From the NCBI GenBank assembly GCA_022791155.1, contig JAAVYN010000021.1:1-33941 (forward strand): a stretch of 33,941 nt of DNA. The letters are read 5' to 3'. The notes under the pieces were generated by a model. The model ran no database searches. It was not told the DNA's origin and saw only the letters and a program-made list of their open reading frames with translations. The position numbers were made by a program, and so were the translations under genes. Below are positions 12,944 through 21,629 of this stretch, piece after piece (position 1 is the first letter of the stretch; the number at the start of each line of letters is the position of its first letter). This DNA comes from Bacillota bacterium (GTDB taxonomy: Bacteria > Bacillota > Clostridia > Lachnospirales > Anaerotignaceae).

Positions 12944-13036
12944 GTGAAAAACCAGTTCGATTCAAAAAATTTTGCCCTGCAAAATTCAAACCTCATTTTT
13001 CCGCGCTTTTTTGGTGTTTTCCAACAATTTTTTTGA
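12944..13036 (+). pseudogene. degenerate toxin gene, copy 3
   Basis: GTGAAGCCTGTGAAAAACC matches the toxin leader and start of copy 1 (GTGAAGCCTATGAAAAATC), with ATG changed to GTG. The frame begins MKNQFDSKNF but loses the membrane segment. About 90 bp of foreign sequence separates the promoter arm from this start. The hairpin AATTTTGC/GCAAAATT just after it resembles part of insertion A in copy 1. It is probably dead. Confidence 0.55.
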
Positions 13037-13297
13037 ACATTATCTGCATTGGAAAACGGCAAAGAACAACGGCCGCGCACGGCCCAATTTCTGCACAGCA
13101 ATATTTTTTGATTTCTATGATTGAATCCACATATAAAATCAATGTCCAATTTTTTGGCCAATGAGCATGGCGCTTTTGTTTGAATTCCAAGTCAAAATTT
13201 TGCGGGGCTGTTCATTGCTTGCACAAAATTGTATATATATTGTGTCACATATTTCTAAAAATCATAAAAATTTACATAAAACAGGAGGAATTATATA
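13037..13297. other. intergenic DNA and argF leader
   Basis: No convincing gene. The stretch holds a GGCCGCGCACGGCCC palindrome near 13070 and AT-rich DNA before argF. A weak promoter can be drawn around 13217-13245 (TTGCTT and TATATT-like), but spacing is poor. No clear ARG box was recognised. Confidence 0.4.
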
Positions 13298-14242
13298 ATG
13301 GGAGTTAATCTTAAAGGGCGGAGTTTTTTGACATTGAAAGACTATTCATGTGAAGAAATAGAATATTTGATTGATTTGGCAATTGATCTCAAAGCAAAGA
13401 AAAAAGCAGGCATATTTGAAAGAAACATGGAACACAAAAATGTGGCGCTTATATTTGAAAAGCCCTCCACAAGAACGCGCTGCTCATTCACTGTGGGCTG
13501 TGTTGATGAAGGCGCACACCCTGAATATCTCAGCAAAGATGACATACAGCTTGGTCACAAGGAAACTGTTGAGGACACAGCAAGGGTTTTGGGAAGAATG
13601 TTTGATGGAATTGAGTTTAGGGGATTTTCTCAAAGAACAGTTGAAAAACTGGCCCAGTTCAGCGGCGTGCCTGTTTGGAACGGCCTGACTGACGAGGATC
13701 ACCCAACACAGGTTTTGGCCGATTTCATGACAATCAAAGAAAAGTTGGGGAAAATTAAAGGAATAAAATTTGTTTATGCCGGTGACGGAAGAAACAACAT
13801 GGCCAACGCGCTTATGATAGGCGCTTCAAAAATGGGCATGGATTTTGTGATAGCAGCGCCGGAAAGCCTTTTTCCAGAAGAAGGGCTCGTTTCACTTTGC
13901 AAAGAATATGCCGCCAAAAGCGGCGGAAGTGTGAAAGTCACAAGTGACATAAACGAGGCCGTCAAAGGCGCCAACGCCATATACACCGATGTTTGGGTTT
14001 CAATGGGCGAGGAGGAAAAATCGGCAGAGAGAATTGCTGTTTTGCAGCCATATCAGGTGAATGCACAGCTTTTGAAAGAATCGGGGAACGATGACATACT
14101 TTTTATGCATTGCTTGCCGGCTGTCAGAGAAAAAGAGGTCACAAATGAAGTCATAGAAGGGCCGCACTCTGTTGTTTTTGATGAGGCCGAAAACAGAATG
14201 CACACAATTAAAGCCGTTATGGTTGCAACAATAGGCAAATAA
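13298..14242 (+). CDS. argF: ornithine carbamoyltransferase
   Basis: A 314-aa enzyme joining carbamoyl phosphate to ornithine to form citrulline in arginine synthesis. The carbamoyl-phosphate motif is STRTR at 57-61. HPTQ at 135-138 and HCLP at 271-274 (ornithine site, active cysteine) are complete. Length is normal. ACAGGAGGAA precedes the ATG. It opens a plus-strand run with birA, a small DUF gene, coaX, coaX and dusB; the gap to birA is 43 bp. No other arginine gene is in the window, so the catabolic form (arcB) cannot be excluded, but the lone context fits argF. Regulation by ArgR is likely, but no operator was recognised. Confidence 0.93.
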   Translation: MGVNLKGRSFLTLKDYSCEEIEYLIDLAIDLKAKKKAGIFERNMEHKNVALIFEKPSTRTRCSFTVGCVDEGAHPEYLSKDDIQLGHKETVEDTARVLGRMFDGIEFRGFSQRTVEKLAQFSGVPVWNGLTDEDHPTQVLADFMTIKEKLGKIKGIKFVYAGDGRNNMANALMIGASKMGMDFVIAAPESLFPEEGLVSLCKEYAAKSGGSVKVTSDINEAVKGANAIYTDVWVSMGEEEKSAERIAVLQPYQVNAQLLKESGNDDILFMHCLPAVREKEVTNEVIEGPHSVVFDEAENRMHTIKAVMVATIGK

Positions 14243-14285
14243 ATGTTTTGAGAAATTTTCATTTGTGCCTGCACGGAGGACTGCT

Positions 14286-15254
14286 ATGAAAGAAAGACTT
14301 TTGAAAATTTTGCGTGAACACGAAGGATATATATCCGGCGAAGAAATTGGAAACAGATTGGGTGTCAGCAGAAGCGCCGTTTGGAAAGTGATCAAATCAA
14401 TGCGCCTTGAGGGCTATGAAATTGATGCGGTGACAAACAAAGGATATGTTCTCAAAAATTCCGAGGGCGCCTACAGCGGTGAGGAAATAAAAAGCCGGCT
14501 TTCAACAAACGAAATGGGCTGTGAAGTGCGTTATTTTGAAACTGTTGATTCAACAAACAACAAAGCGAAAGCATTGGGAATGGAAGGCGCGCCTCACGGA
14601 ACAGCGGTCATAGCAGAGGTGCAGACAGCCGGAAAGGGAAGGCGCGGAAGGGCGTGGACATCGCCTGTTGGCGGCGGCGTTTGGATGAGCGTGATATTGA
14701 GGCCGGAGATATTGCCGCAATATGTTTCGTCAATAACATTGGCCGCGGGCATAAGCGTTTGTGACGCCGTGAACAAAATGGCAAATGTGAACGCCAAAAT
14801 CAAGTGGCCAAATGACATAGTTATAAACGGAAGAAAGATATGCGGCATACTGACTGAAATGAGTGGCGAGATAAGCCGTGTTGACTTTGTTGTTGTTGGA
14901 ATGGGCGTGAATGTGAACACTGAAAGTTTTGAAGGTGAACTTGGGAATGTGGCAACTTCGCTGATGATTGAAACAGGACACAAATTTTCAAGAAGCGACA
15001 TGGCAGTCAAAATGCTTGAAGAGCTTGAAAAAAATTATGCTATATTTGTCGAGAATGGCTTTTTGGGCTTGAAAAATGAATATGAAAAAAGATGCGCAAC
15101 GCTGAACAAAAAAGTTGACGTCAGCGGCAGCAAAAATTTCACTGGAATTGCCGTTGGAGTGACTGACGAGGGCGCTTTGCTTGTTGAAAATGACGAGGGC
15201 CGTGTTCTGGAAGTGATGGCCGGCGATGTGTCCATACGGGAGGCACAGCCATGA
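14286..15254 (+). CDS. birA: bifunctional biotin-protein ligase / biotin operon repressor
   Basis: A 322-aa group II BirA. Residues 1-57 are a winged helix DNA-binding domain (YISGEEIGNRLGVSRSAVWK). The ligase core has GKGRRGR at 116-122, which binds biotinyl-AMP, and KWPND at 173-177 with the catalytic lysine. A C-terminal SH3-like domain ends the protein. It makes biotinyl-AMP, loads biotin on carboxylases, and as holo-dimer represses biotin genes. ATG 14286 behind GGAGG is preferred over the in-frame GTG 14265. The stop overlaps the next ATG by 4 bp. Confidence 0.93.
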   Translation: MKERLLKILREHEGYISGEEIGNRLGVSRSAVWKVIKSMRLEGYEIDAVTNKGYVLKNSEGAYSGEEIKSRLSTNEMGCEVRYFETVDSTNNKAKALGMEGAPHGTAVIAEVQTAGKGRRGRAWTSPVGGGVWMSVILRPEILPQYVSSITLAAGISVCDAVNKMANVNAKIKWPNDIVINGRKICGILTEMSGEISRVDFVVVGMGVNVNTESFEGELGNVATSLMIETGHKFSRSDMAVKMLEELEKNYAIFVENGFLGLKNEYEKRCATLNKKVDVSGSKNFTGIAVGVTDEGALLVENDEGRVLEVMAGDVSIREAQP

Positions 15255-15628
15255 AAAAAATTGTTTTGGCGGCGGCGTCATTTGACAAAGAAAAATATTA
15301 TATAAACAACGGTTTTGAGGCTTTGCCTGAAAGCATAAAAGAAGAAATCAGAGAAATTTGCATTTGTCTGGCCGAAAAACTGATGTGCACGTTCATCATG
15401 GGCTTTTATGAAGATGGAAATGTATATTTTGAGACAGTCAAAAGCGACAACACGTTGGATTTTGACGACATAGGCGCTGAACTTGAGATAAAAAAGCTTT
15501 CAAGAGAACGAAAAGAGTTTGTGAAATCGCTCAAACTGTGGTATGTTGTATACAAAACTGAAAAAGGCAATAAAATCAAAGAAGAACTTTTGAAAAACGG
15601 CGCGGCACACACAGCGGAGGATATATGA
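15251..15628 (+). CDS. DUF6145-like small protein
   Basis: A 125-aa soluble protein of unknown function. The start region KYYINNGFEALPESIKEEI and the rest resemble the DUF6145 proteins of Clostridia as I remember them; this should be checked. No signal peptide, membrane segment or catalytic motif is visible. It is acidic in the middle (NTLDFDDIGAELEI) and Lys-rich at the end. It overlaps birA by 4 bp (ATGA), and coaX follows after 1 bp, so it is translationally coupled in the operon. The context with biotin and CoA genes hints at cofactor metabolism but proves nothing. Confidence 0.7.
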   Translation: MKKIVLAAASFDKEKYYINNGFEALPESIKEEIREICICLAEKLMCTFIMGFYEDGNVYFETVKSDNTLDFDDIGAELEIKKLSRERKEFVKSLKLWYVVYKTEKGNKIKEELLKNGAAHTAEDI

Positions 15629-15629
15629 A

Positions 15630-16433
15630 ATGGTTTTGCTGATTGATGTTGGAAACACAGAAATAAGGATTGGCGTTCATGACAAAAGCGGCCTTGTGGG
15701 AAGCTGGCGCATGACAACTGACAGCCTCAAAACTTCTGATGAGCTGGGCGGGGCGATACTCCGGTTTGTGAAATTTGATGAAATTGATCCCAAAAAAATT
15801 GAGGGCGCCATAATATGCTCTGTTGTTCCAAACATTATGTATTCACTCACAAGGGGAGTGAAAAAATATTTTGGAACAGAGCCTGTCATTGTCAGCTGTG
15901 AGTTTGACAGCGGAATAACGCTGAACATGCCAAACCCCAAGGAGTTGGGAACGGACAGGCTTGTGAGGCTTGCGGCGGGCTATGCCATATATGGCGGGCC
16001 AATCATGATTATAGATTATGGAACGGCAACAACATTTGACGTTTTGGACAAAAACGGCAATTTTTTGACAGGCATAACGGCCCCCGGAGTGAACATATGC
16101 GCCGAGGCGCTTTTCACAAACACAGCACAGCTTCCCAAAATTGAGATAAAACGCCCTGACAGCATATATTGCCGTGACATTGTGAGCTGCATACAGTCGG
16201 GGATATATTATGGCCATGTTGGCGAGGCAAGGTATATAATAGAAAATGTGAAAAAGGAGCTTGACATGCCTGAAATGAAAATTGTTGCAACAGGCGGCAT
16301 GGCGCGTGAAATTGGGGGTGAAAGCGGCATATTCGACATTTTTGATCCACTTCTTGCTTTCAAAGGGCTTTACATAATTTATCAAAGAAATGCCAAAACA
16401 ATAGGAGGGCATATATATGCTGCTGGCCATTGA
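15630..16433 (+). CDS. coaX: type III pantothenate kinase, first paralogue
   Basis: A 267-aa ASKHA-fold kinase that phosphorylates pantothenate in the first step of CoA synthesis. The phosphate-1 motif reads DVGNTE at 6-11, where the family usually has DxGNTN. GTDRL supplies the catalytic aspartate, and DYGTATTFD and the APG turn are intact. It begins 1 nt after the preceding stop with GGAGG upstream. The 3' end overlaps a second coaX by 17 bp. Family members are dimers with the active site at the interface, which makes the adjacent paralogue notable. Confidence 0.9.
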   Translation: MVLLIDVGNTEIRIGVHDKSGLVGSWRMTTDSLKTSDELGGAILRFVKFDEIDPKKIEGAIICSVVPNIMYSLTRGVKKYFGTEPVIVSCEFDSGITLNMPNPKELGTDRLVRLAAGYAIYGGPIMIIDYGTATTFDVLDKNGNFLTGITAPGVNICAEALFTNTAQLPKIEIKRPDSIYCRDIVSCIQSGIYYGHVGEARYIIENVKKELDMPEMKIVATGGMAREIGGESGIFDIFDPLLAFKGLYIIYQRNAKTIGGHIYAAGH

Positions 16434-17193
16434 TGTTGGAAACACAAACATTGTTTTTGGACTGCTGAAGCATGACGACATTGTCAAAACATGGCGCATG
16501 AGCACTGAACAAACAAAAACATCTGATGAAATTGGCGTGGCCATACGCTCGTTTTTTGAAAACGAAGGGAACGACTACCGTGAGGTGAAGGGCGTCATCA
16601 TTGGCTCGGTTGTGCCAAACCTGATGTATTCGCTCACCCACAGCATAAGAAAATATATAGGGCTTGAACCCATGGTTGTTTCTGTGGATTTGAAATTGGA
16701 TTTGGAGATTGTGCGTGACAATCCGCGAACGGTTGGGATTGACAGAATAATTGACATTGTTGCGGCAAAGGAGATATATGGCACGCCCTCAATTGTGATT
16801 GATTATGGCACAGCCAACACATTTGACGTTGTGAACGAGAAGGGCCAGTTTATAACCGGGTTTATAACAGCCGGGATCAAAATATGCGCAGAAGCGCTGA
16901 ACAAAAAAAGCGCTCAACTTCCAGAAATTGAGCTTGTGGCGCCAAAAAGCTATTTGGCAAAGGACACTGTCAAAAGCCTTCAGCTTGGCGTTGTGGCCGG
17001 GCGGATCGGCGAAACGGTTGAGATCATAAAAACGCTGAAAGAGGGGCTTGACATGCCAAATGCAAAAGTTGTTGCAACAGGCGGTTTGGCCCGCATAATT
17101 GATCCCCAAGGCGATATATTTGATGTGTATGATCCAAACCTGACATTGAAAGGCTTGAAAATAATTTATGAAAAAAATAAAAAGGGGTTGTGA
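16417..17193 (+). CDS. coaX: type III pantothenate kinase, second paralogue
   Basis: A 258-aa paralogue of the preceding gene. It keeps DVGNTN at 6-11 and GIDRI. It differs where the first copy is canonical: DYGTANTFD instead of GTATTFD, and ITAGI in place of the usual PG turn (APGV in copy 1). So each copy departs from the family at different active-site segments. AGGAGGG lies before the ATG inside the end of copy 1, so the two are translated together. It could be a second kinase, a regulatory subunit or half of a heterodimer. The presence of both copies intact argues against simple decay. Confidence 0.88.
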   Translation: MLLAIDVGNTNIVFGLLKHDDIVKTWRMSTEQTKTSDEIGVAIRSFFENEGNDYREVKGVIIGSVVPNLMYSLTHSIRKYIGLEPMVVSVDLKLDLEIVRDNPRTVGIDRIIDIVAAKEIYGTPSIVIDYGTANTFDVVNEKGQFITGFITAGIKICAEALNKKSAQLPEIELVAPKSYLAKDTVKSLQLGVVAGRIGETVEIIKTLKEGLDMPNAKVVATGGLARIIDPQGDIFDVYDPNLTLKGLKIIYEKNKKGL

Positions 17194-17230
17194 GGGAACG
17201 CACGTTTGACAAATGTGTTTCTGCTGTTTT

Positions 17231-18193
17231 ATGAAAATAGGCAATGTTGAATTGAAAAACAATATATTTTTGGCGCCAATGGCTGGAGTGACAGATTTGC
17301 CTTTCCGGCTTATTTGTGCCGAAATGGGCTGTGGGCTTGTATACAGCGAGATGATAAGCGCAAAAGGCATGTTCTATGGCGGCGGGAACACACAAAGGCT
17401 TTTGTGTTCAAGTGAAAATGAACGCCCACTGGCAGTGCAAATTTTTGGCAGTTCGCCTGAAATCATGGGGCAAATGGCAAAAAGTCTTGAAGACGCTCCT
17501 GTTGACGTTATAGACGTGAACATGGGGTGCCCGGCGCCAAAAATTGTGAAAAACGGCGATGGAAGCGCACTCATGAAAAACCCTGAACTTGTTGGGGAGA
17601 TAGTGCGGACACTTGTGGAAGCTCAGAGCAAGCCTGTCACAATCAAAATTAGAAAGGGTTTTGACGACAGCTGTGTGAATGCGGTTGAAATTGCCCAAAT
17701 TGCAGAGGAAAACGGCGCCGCGGCTGTTGCTGTCCATGGGCGGACAAGACAGCAATATTACAGCGGAAAGGCCGACTGGGACATTATCAAAAAAGTGAAA
17801 AAAGCTGTTTCAATCCCCGTCATTGGCAATGGCGATGTGTTCACGCCGCAAGATGCAAAAAATCTCATTGACCATACAAAATGTGACGCCATAATGATTG
17901 GCCGCGGGGCACAGGGCAACCCGTGGATATTTGGCCATGCAAAACATTACATTGAAACAGGGGAGCTTCTTCCGCCGCCAGAACTTTCTGAAAAAGGCGC
18001 TGTGGCCATGAGGCATTTCAACATGCTGACAGAATTGAAAGGCGAATATATTGCCGTGAGGGAAATGCGCCGCCATTTGGCTGACTATATAAAGGGAATA
18101 AACGGCGCGGCGCAAATGCGCGTGCTTGTCAACTCTGCCGAAACAGCGGCTGACATGAAAATGTATATTGAAAAATTTTTTATGAGCAGCTAA
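17231..18193 (+). CDS. dusB: tRNA-dihydrouridine synthase (DusB type)
   Basis: A 320-aa FMN-dependent TIM-barrel enzyme reducing uridines in tRNA D-loops. The N-terminus is MKIGNVELKNNIFLAPMAGV. The catalytic cysteine is in NMGCPAPK, and the FMN phosphate-binding region reads IGRGAQGNPW. ATG 17231 fits the usual family start. An in-frame ATG at 17213 would add six residues (MCFCCF); neither has a good Shine-Dalgarno. It is the last gene of the argF run. The next 210 bp are AT-rich spacer with no gene and no clear terminator. Confidence 0.92.
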   Translation: MKIGNVELKNNIFLAPMAGVTDLPFRLICAEMGCGLVYSEMISAKGMFYGGGNTQRLLCSSENERPLAVQIFGSSPEIMGQMAKSLEDAPVDVIDVNMGCPAPKIVKNGDGSALMKNPELVGEIVRTLVEAQSKPVTIKIRKGFDDSCVNAVEIAQIAEENGAAAVAVHGRTRQQYYSGKADWDIIKKVKKAVSIPVIGNGDVFTPQDAKNLIDHTKCDAIMIGRGAQGNPWIFGHAKHYIETGELLPPPELSEKGAVAMRHFNMLTELKGEYIAVREMRRHLADYIKGINGAAQMRVLVNSAETAADMKMYIEKFFMSS

Positions 18194-18345
18194 CACGTGA
18201 TTTTGTGTGGCAAATTGTTCAGCATGTTTTGAAAGTTTTTTGCTTTTCATTGAATTTTGTTTGTGGCAATGCTGCGCCGCAAAGGTGTGAAAAGCTGGTG
18301 AATTTTGTTTGAATGTGTGACCATGAAAACGCTGGAAAAGTTGTT

Positions 18346-18374
18346 TTGCATTTTTGATCCATATATGTTATAAT
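18346..18374 (+). promoter_or_regulatory. promoter of the HIT gene
   Basis: TTGCAT (18346-18351), 17-bp spacer, TATAAT (18369-18374). The start site would be about 25 bp before the ATG at 18407. Confidence 0.8.
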
Positions 18375-18406
18375 TTTACAATCAAAAGAAACTTGGAGGT
18401 ATACAT

Positions 18407-18817
18407 ATGGAAGACTGCATTTTTTGCAAAATTATAGGCGGCACAATCCCGTCAGCCACAGTGTTCGAAAACAACGAATTCAAAGTGATATTAGACAGAT
18501 TCCCGGCCAATGAGGGCCATGTTCTTATACTGCCAAAAAAGCACTATGCCAACATATTTGAAATTGAGCCGGAAACCGCCGGAAAGCTTTTTCAATTGGC
18601 CGTTCTGATTTCAAAATCAATGAAAACAGCCCTCGGTTTTGAAAACATGAATGTTATACAAAACAATGGCCCTGTTGCCGGGCAAACAGTTGATCATTTT
18701 CATCTTCATTTGATACCACGCTATGAAAAAGACGGCGTCAGCGTGAAATGGGCGCAACTTGAGCTCAGTGACGAGCAGATTGAAAACATAAGAAAGACAA
18801 TAGCTGACAAGCTTTGA
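18407..18817 (+). CDS. hinT: HIT family protein (HinT-like hydrolase)
   Basis: A 136-aa histidine-triad protein. HFHLHLIPRY holds the triad H-x-H-x-H with the catalytic histidine. The N-terminal CIFCKI carries the C-x2-C pair that binds zinc in many bacterial members, and VLILPKKHYANIFEI is typical of the fold. It hydrolyses purine nucleoside phosphoramidates and AMP-lysine-like adducts; the physiological role is loosely defined. It is a single-gene unit with its own promoter, TTGGAGG before ATG, and a terminator shared with the convergent recO operon. Confidence 0.93.
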   Translation: MEDCIFCKIIGGTIPSATVFENNEFKVILDRFPANEGHVLILPKKHYANIFEIEPETAGKLFQLAVLISKSMKTALGFENMNVIQNNGPVAGQTVDHFHLHLIPRYEKDGVSVKWAQLELSDEQIENIRKTIADKL

Positions 18818-18823
18818 ATATGT

Positions 18824-18850
18824 CCGCAAAGTTGACGCTTTGCGGTTTTA
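18824..18850. terminator. terminator between hinT and recO
   Basis: CCGCAAAG (18824-18831) and CTTTGCGG (18838-18845) form an 8-bp stem with a 6-nt loop, followed by TTTTATTTTT. It ends hinT and probably also slows transcripts coming from recO. Confidence 0.85.
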
Positions 18851-18946
18851 TTTTTGTCAATTCATTTTTGTGTTCCTGTCGCCTCTTAAATCATTTTGGT
18901 GCTTGGACATTGCAAGAAACACAAAATTGAATTGCGGTTTTATTTT

Positions 18947-19696
18947 TCAAAGTTTGAGGCATTTTTTGGCAAAAGCAAGTGTTCCAAAACGCCTTTCAAT
19001 GTTTTCAACGATATATGCTTCCATGATTTCACGCAGTTCATCATTGATCTCTTTGGGCACATTGAAAGCGAATATCTTTTTGCCCTCGTTTGACAAAACG
19101 TGATTGATGGCCAAAAACGTTCCTTTCATCACTTGCCTTGAATCCAAAACCTTTTTTCCGCACATTTCACAAACAATTCCGCCGCTGAAAGGGCTGAAGA
19201 AATATGTTTCAGAAAAATTTTTGCCACAGAGTGAACAAAAATTTGCTGTGCCCATGAGCCCCATGAGCTGCATGAACTTGATCTCAAATATGCTCACGGC
19301 CAGCAGAACATCAAATTCTGTTTTTTCAAGAACAGTGAGCGCTGTGAGCAGAAGTTTGAGAACTTCATCACTTTCGCTTCCCTCAAAGTGAGTTTTTTCA
19401 ACCAGTTCCAAAAGATATGTTCCAAACGCCAGTTTGACAATGTCATTTCTCAAGTTATAGAAGCTTTCAATGAGTTCGGCCTGGTTTGCCGAATAGAAGC
19501 CCTTGCCCTCGTATATGACAAAGCTGCTGTAGCAAAAGGGCTGTGCGCTTGCCATGAGCTTGCTTTTTTCTTTTTTTGCGCCTCTCATGCCAATGCGGAT
19601 TTTGCCCTTTTCTTTTGTCAAAACAATCACATTTTTTCCACTTTCGCCAAAGGCATGTTCCCGAAGAACGATTCCATTGATTTTTTCAACGCTCAT
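18947..19696 (-). CDS. recO: DNA repair protein RecO
   Basis: A 249-aa mediator that helps load RecA on SSB-coated DNA and anneals strands with RecR. The N-terminal OB-fold starts EKINGIVLREHAFGE. The C-terminal part has a four-cysteine zinc site (CSLCG near 160 and CEMCG near 183). I start at the ATG giving MSVEKING because GAGGA lies 8 nt upstream; the ATG three codons earlier directly abuts that GAGGA. It is the last gene of the yqfC-recO operon and follows era by 44 bp, the usual Firmicutes order. Confidence 0.92.
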   Translation of the reverse strand: MSVEKINGIVLREHAFGESGKNVIVLTKEKGKIRIGMRGAKKEKSKLMASAQPFCYSSFVIYEGKGFYSANQAELIESFYNLRNDIVKLAFGTYLLELVEKTHFEGSESDEVLKLLLTALTVLEKTEFDVLLAVSIFEIKFMQLMGLMGTANFCSLCGKNFSETYFFSPFSGGIVCEMCGKKVLDSRQVMKGTFLAINHVLSNEGKKIFAFNVPKEINDELREIMEAYIVENIERRFGTLAFAKKCLKL

Positions 19697-19740
19697 ATGA
19701 CACATTCCTCATATGTTTTCAAGTTATATTCATTAAAAAG

Positions 19741-20649
19741 CTATATTTTTTTGGGATCATATCCAAAATTTTTCAAAAGAAAGTCGCTGTCGCGCCAGTC
19801 TTTTTTGACCTTGACCCAAATTTGAAGGTTTATTTCAGAGGCCAAAAGTGCCGAAATGTCTGCTCTTGACATTGAGCCAATCTTTTTGAGCATTCCGCCG
19901 CCTTTGCCAATTATTATGCCTTTGTGGCTTTCCTTTTCGCAATATATGTTGGCGTCGATGTCAACAATGTCTTTCCCTGAACGCTTTTTCATGGATGATA
20001 TTTCAACGGCGATTCCGTGAGGGATTTCATCTTGAAGCAAACGAAGCGCCTTTTCTCTTATTATTTCTGAAGCGATTTGTCTTTCGGGCTGATCTGTCAC
20101 CATGTCATCGGGATAATAGCGCGGGCCTTTGGGGAGATATTTTTTGATCACATGAAGCAGTGTGTCTGTGTTTTCTCCGTTTTTTGCCGAAACAGGAACT
20201 ATCTCTGCAAAATTGAACATTTTTTCATACATGTCCGCAATGGCAATCAGTTTGTTTTTTTCCACAGTGTCAATTTTGTTTATGACAAGTATGACAGGTG
20301 TTTTTGTGCTTTTGAGACGTTCCATGACATGCAAGTCGCCTTCTGCAATTTTGTCGCACGGTTCGGCAAGCATGAGCACGGCGTCAACTTCATTGAATGT
20401 TGTTTCTGCCGCTTTGACCATATAGCTGCCCAGCTTGTGCTTTGGCTTGTGGATTCCCGGCGTGTCGATAAACACGGCCTGAAAATCATCGTTTGTGAGT
20501 ATGGCTTGTATACGGTTGCGCGTTGTTTGTGGCTTGGGCGACACAATGGCAATCTTTTCTCCTATAAGGCGGTTCATGAGTGTGGATTTTCCAACATTTG
20601 GCCGTCCAACAAGAGAGACAAACCCCGAAAAAAATTCGTTTGCGGTCAA
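19741..20649 (-). CDS. era: GTPase Era
   Basis: A 302-aa ribosome-assembly GTPase that binds the 3' end of 16S rRNA. G1 is GRPNVGKST, G3 is DTPG (FIDTPGIHKPKH), and G4 is NKID. The C-terminal KH domain includes GIIIGKGGGMLKKIG. AAAGGAG is only 1-2 nt from an ATG at 20655 but 7 nt from a TTG at 20649, so I use TTG. It lies 20 bp after the stop of the uracil-DNA glycosylase gene. The longer frame to a TTG at 20685 would overlap that gene and is rejected. Confidence 0.94.
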   Translation of the reverse strand: MTANEFFSGFVSLVGRPNVGKSTLMNRLIGEKIAIVSPKPQTTRNRIQAILTNDDFQAVFIDTPGIHKPKHKLGSYMVKAAETTFNEVDAVLMLAEPCDKIAEGDLHVMERLKSTKTPVILVINKIDTVEKNKLIAIADMYEKMFNFAEIVPVSAKNGENTDTLLHVIKKYLPKGPRYYPDDMVTDQPERQIASEIIREKALRLLQDEIPHGIAVEISSMKKRSGKDIVDIDANIYCEKESHKGIIIGKGGGMLKKIGSMSRADISALLASEINLQIWVKVKKDWRDSDFLLKNFGYDPKKI

Positions 20650-20668
20650 AATCATTCTCCTTTCAAAT

Positions 20669-21229
20669 TCAGCAAACTTCGTCAAATTTTATCCTCAAGC
20701 TTTTGAAATCTTCCCAAAGAGGGCGCTTTTTGAGCTCATCGCGCAAAACAGCTGATGGATGAAATGTGGCCATCATCCAAATCCCTTTGCGCTGTATCCA
20801 TTGGCCTCTCTCTTTTGTGATCTTAAAATCAGGGTCAATCACTGCCTTTGCCGCGATCCTTCCCAAACACACTATTATTTTGGGCTTCAGAAGCGCCGTT
20901 TGATAGCGCAGAAAGTTTATGCACGCTTTTTGCTCCTCTGGACGTGGATCTCTGTTGTTGGGCGGGCGGCATTTCACCACATTGGCAACATACACCTCTT
21001 CAGGCGAGAACCCGGCCGCCACAAGAACTTTGTCAAAAAGCTGCCCGGCCGGGCCCACAAACGGCTTGCCCTGCAAATCCTCCTGTTCGCCGGGGCCCTC
21101 TCCAATGAACATAATTTGTGCCTGTCTGCTCCCTCTGTCAATCACAACGTTGTGGCGCCTTTGACAAAGTTCGCATCTTTGGCATGAATAACACCATTCT
21201 TCCAACTGTTGCCAGCTTTTTTCAGCCAT
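20669..21229 (-). CDS. uracil-DNA glycosylase, family 4 type (Fe-S)
   Basis: A 186-aa uracil-DNA glycosylase of the thermophile/clostridial class. It removes uracil left by cytosine deamination. The N-terminal CQRCELC starts the four-cysteine [4Fe-4S] set. GEGPGEQED is the motif A region, followed by GKPFVGPAGQLFD. TFHPSAVL supplies motif B. AAGGTGATG precedes ATG. It lies 12 bp after cdd and 20 bp before era, so it is co-transcribed. Many Firmicutes have dgkA and cdd here without this gene. Confidence 0.9.
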   Translation of the reverse strand: MAEKSWQQLEEWCYSCQRCELCQRRHNVVIDRGSRQAQIMFIGEGPGEQEDLQGKPFVGPAGQLFDKVLVAAGFSPEEVYVANVVKCRPPNNRDPRPEEQKACINFLRYQTALLKPKIIVCLGRIAAKAVIDPDFKITKERGQWIQRKGIWMMATFHPSAVLRDELKKRPLWEDFKSLRIKFDEVC

Positions 21230-21241
21230 GTCATCACCTTT

Positions 21242-21625
21242 TCATTGCAAATTGAATGAGTTTGGCAAAAGCTCATCGGTTCCAAACTCTCTCACATTGC
21301 CGTTTTTATCCTCAAGTATATAAGTGCCGTTTTTCATGAATTCAGCCAAAACCTGACGGCAAATGCCGCAGGGGAATGTCAAATCTTCTGCCGATGAAAC
21401 AATGGCAATTTTCACAAGCTTGCGCTCGCCTTCAGAAACGGCTTTGAAAACGGCCGTTCTTTCTGCACAATTTGTGGCGCCAAAGGAGGCGTTTTCTATG
21501 TTGCAGCCTGTGTATACATTTCCGCTTTGGCCCAAAACCGCCGCTCCAACTTTGAATTTGGAATAGGGCGCATATGAGTTTTCCATGGCCTTTTTGGCAA
21601 GCTCAATCAGTTTTTTGTTGTCCAT
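21242..21625 (-). CDS. cdd: cytidine deaminase
   Basis: A 127-aa homotetrameric zinc enzyme converting cytidine and deoxycytidine to uridine forms for salvage. NCAERTAVF contains the Cys-Ala-Glu catalytic motif. PCGICRQ supplies the other two zinc cysteines, the small tetrameric type. GCNIENASFG is typical of the family. GGAGTGA precedes ATG. Length is standard. It is located in the era operon, where cdd is often found in Firmicutes. Confidence 0.95.
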   Translation of the reverse strand: MDNKKLIELAKKAMENSYAPYSKFKVGAAVLGQSGNVYTGCNIENASFGATNCAERTAVFKAVSEGERKLVKIAIVSSAEDLTFPCGICRQVLAEFMKNGTYILEDKNGNVREFGTDELLPNSFNLQ

Positions 21626-21629
21626 AAAA

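Noticed and set aside
12850-13164. 104-codon plus-strand frame behind toxin promoter 3
   Set aside because: It runs through the decayed toxin module, has no Shine-Dalgarno sequence and a composition (Phe, Cys) typical of non-coding AT-rich DNA.
13165-13297. ArgR operator before argF
   Set aside because: The AT-rich leader has no convincing pair of ARG-box half sites.
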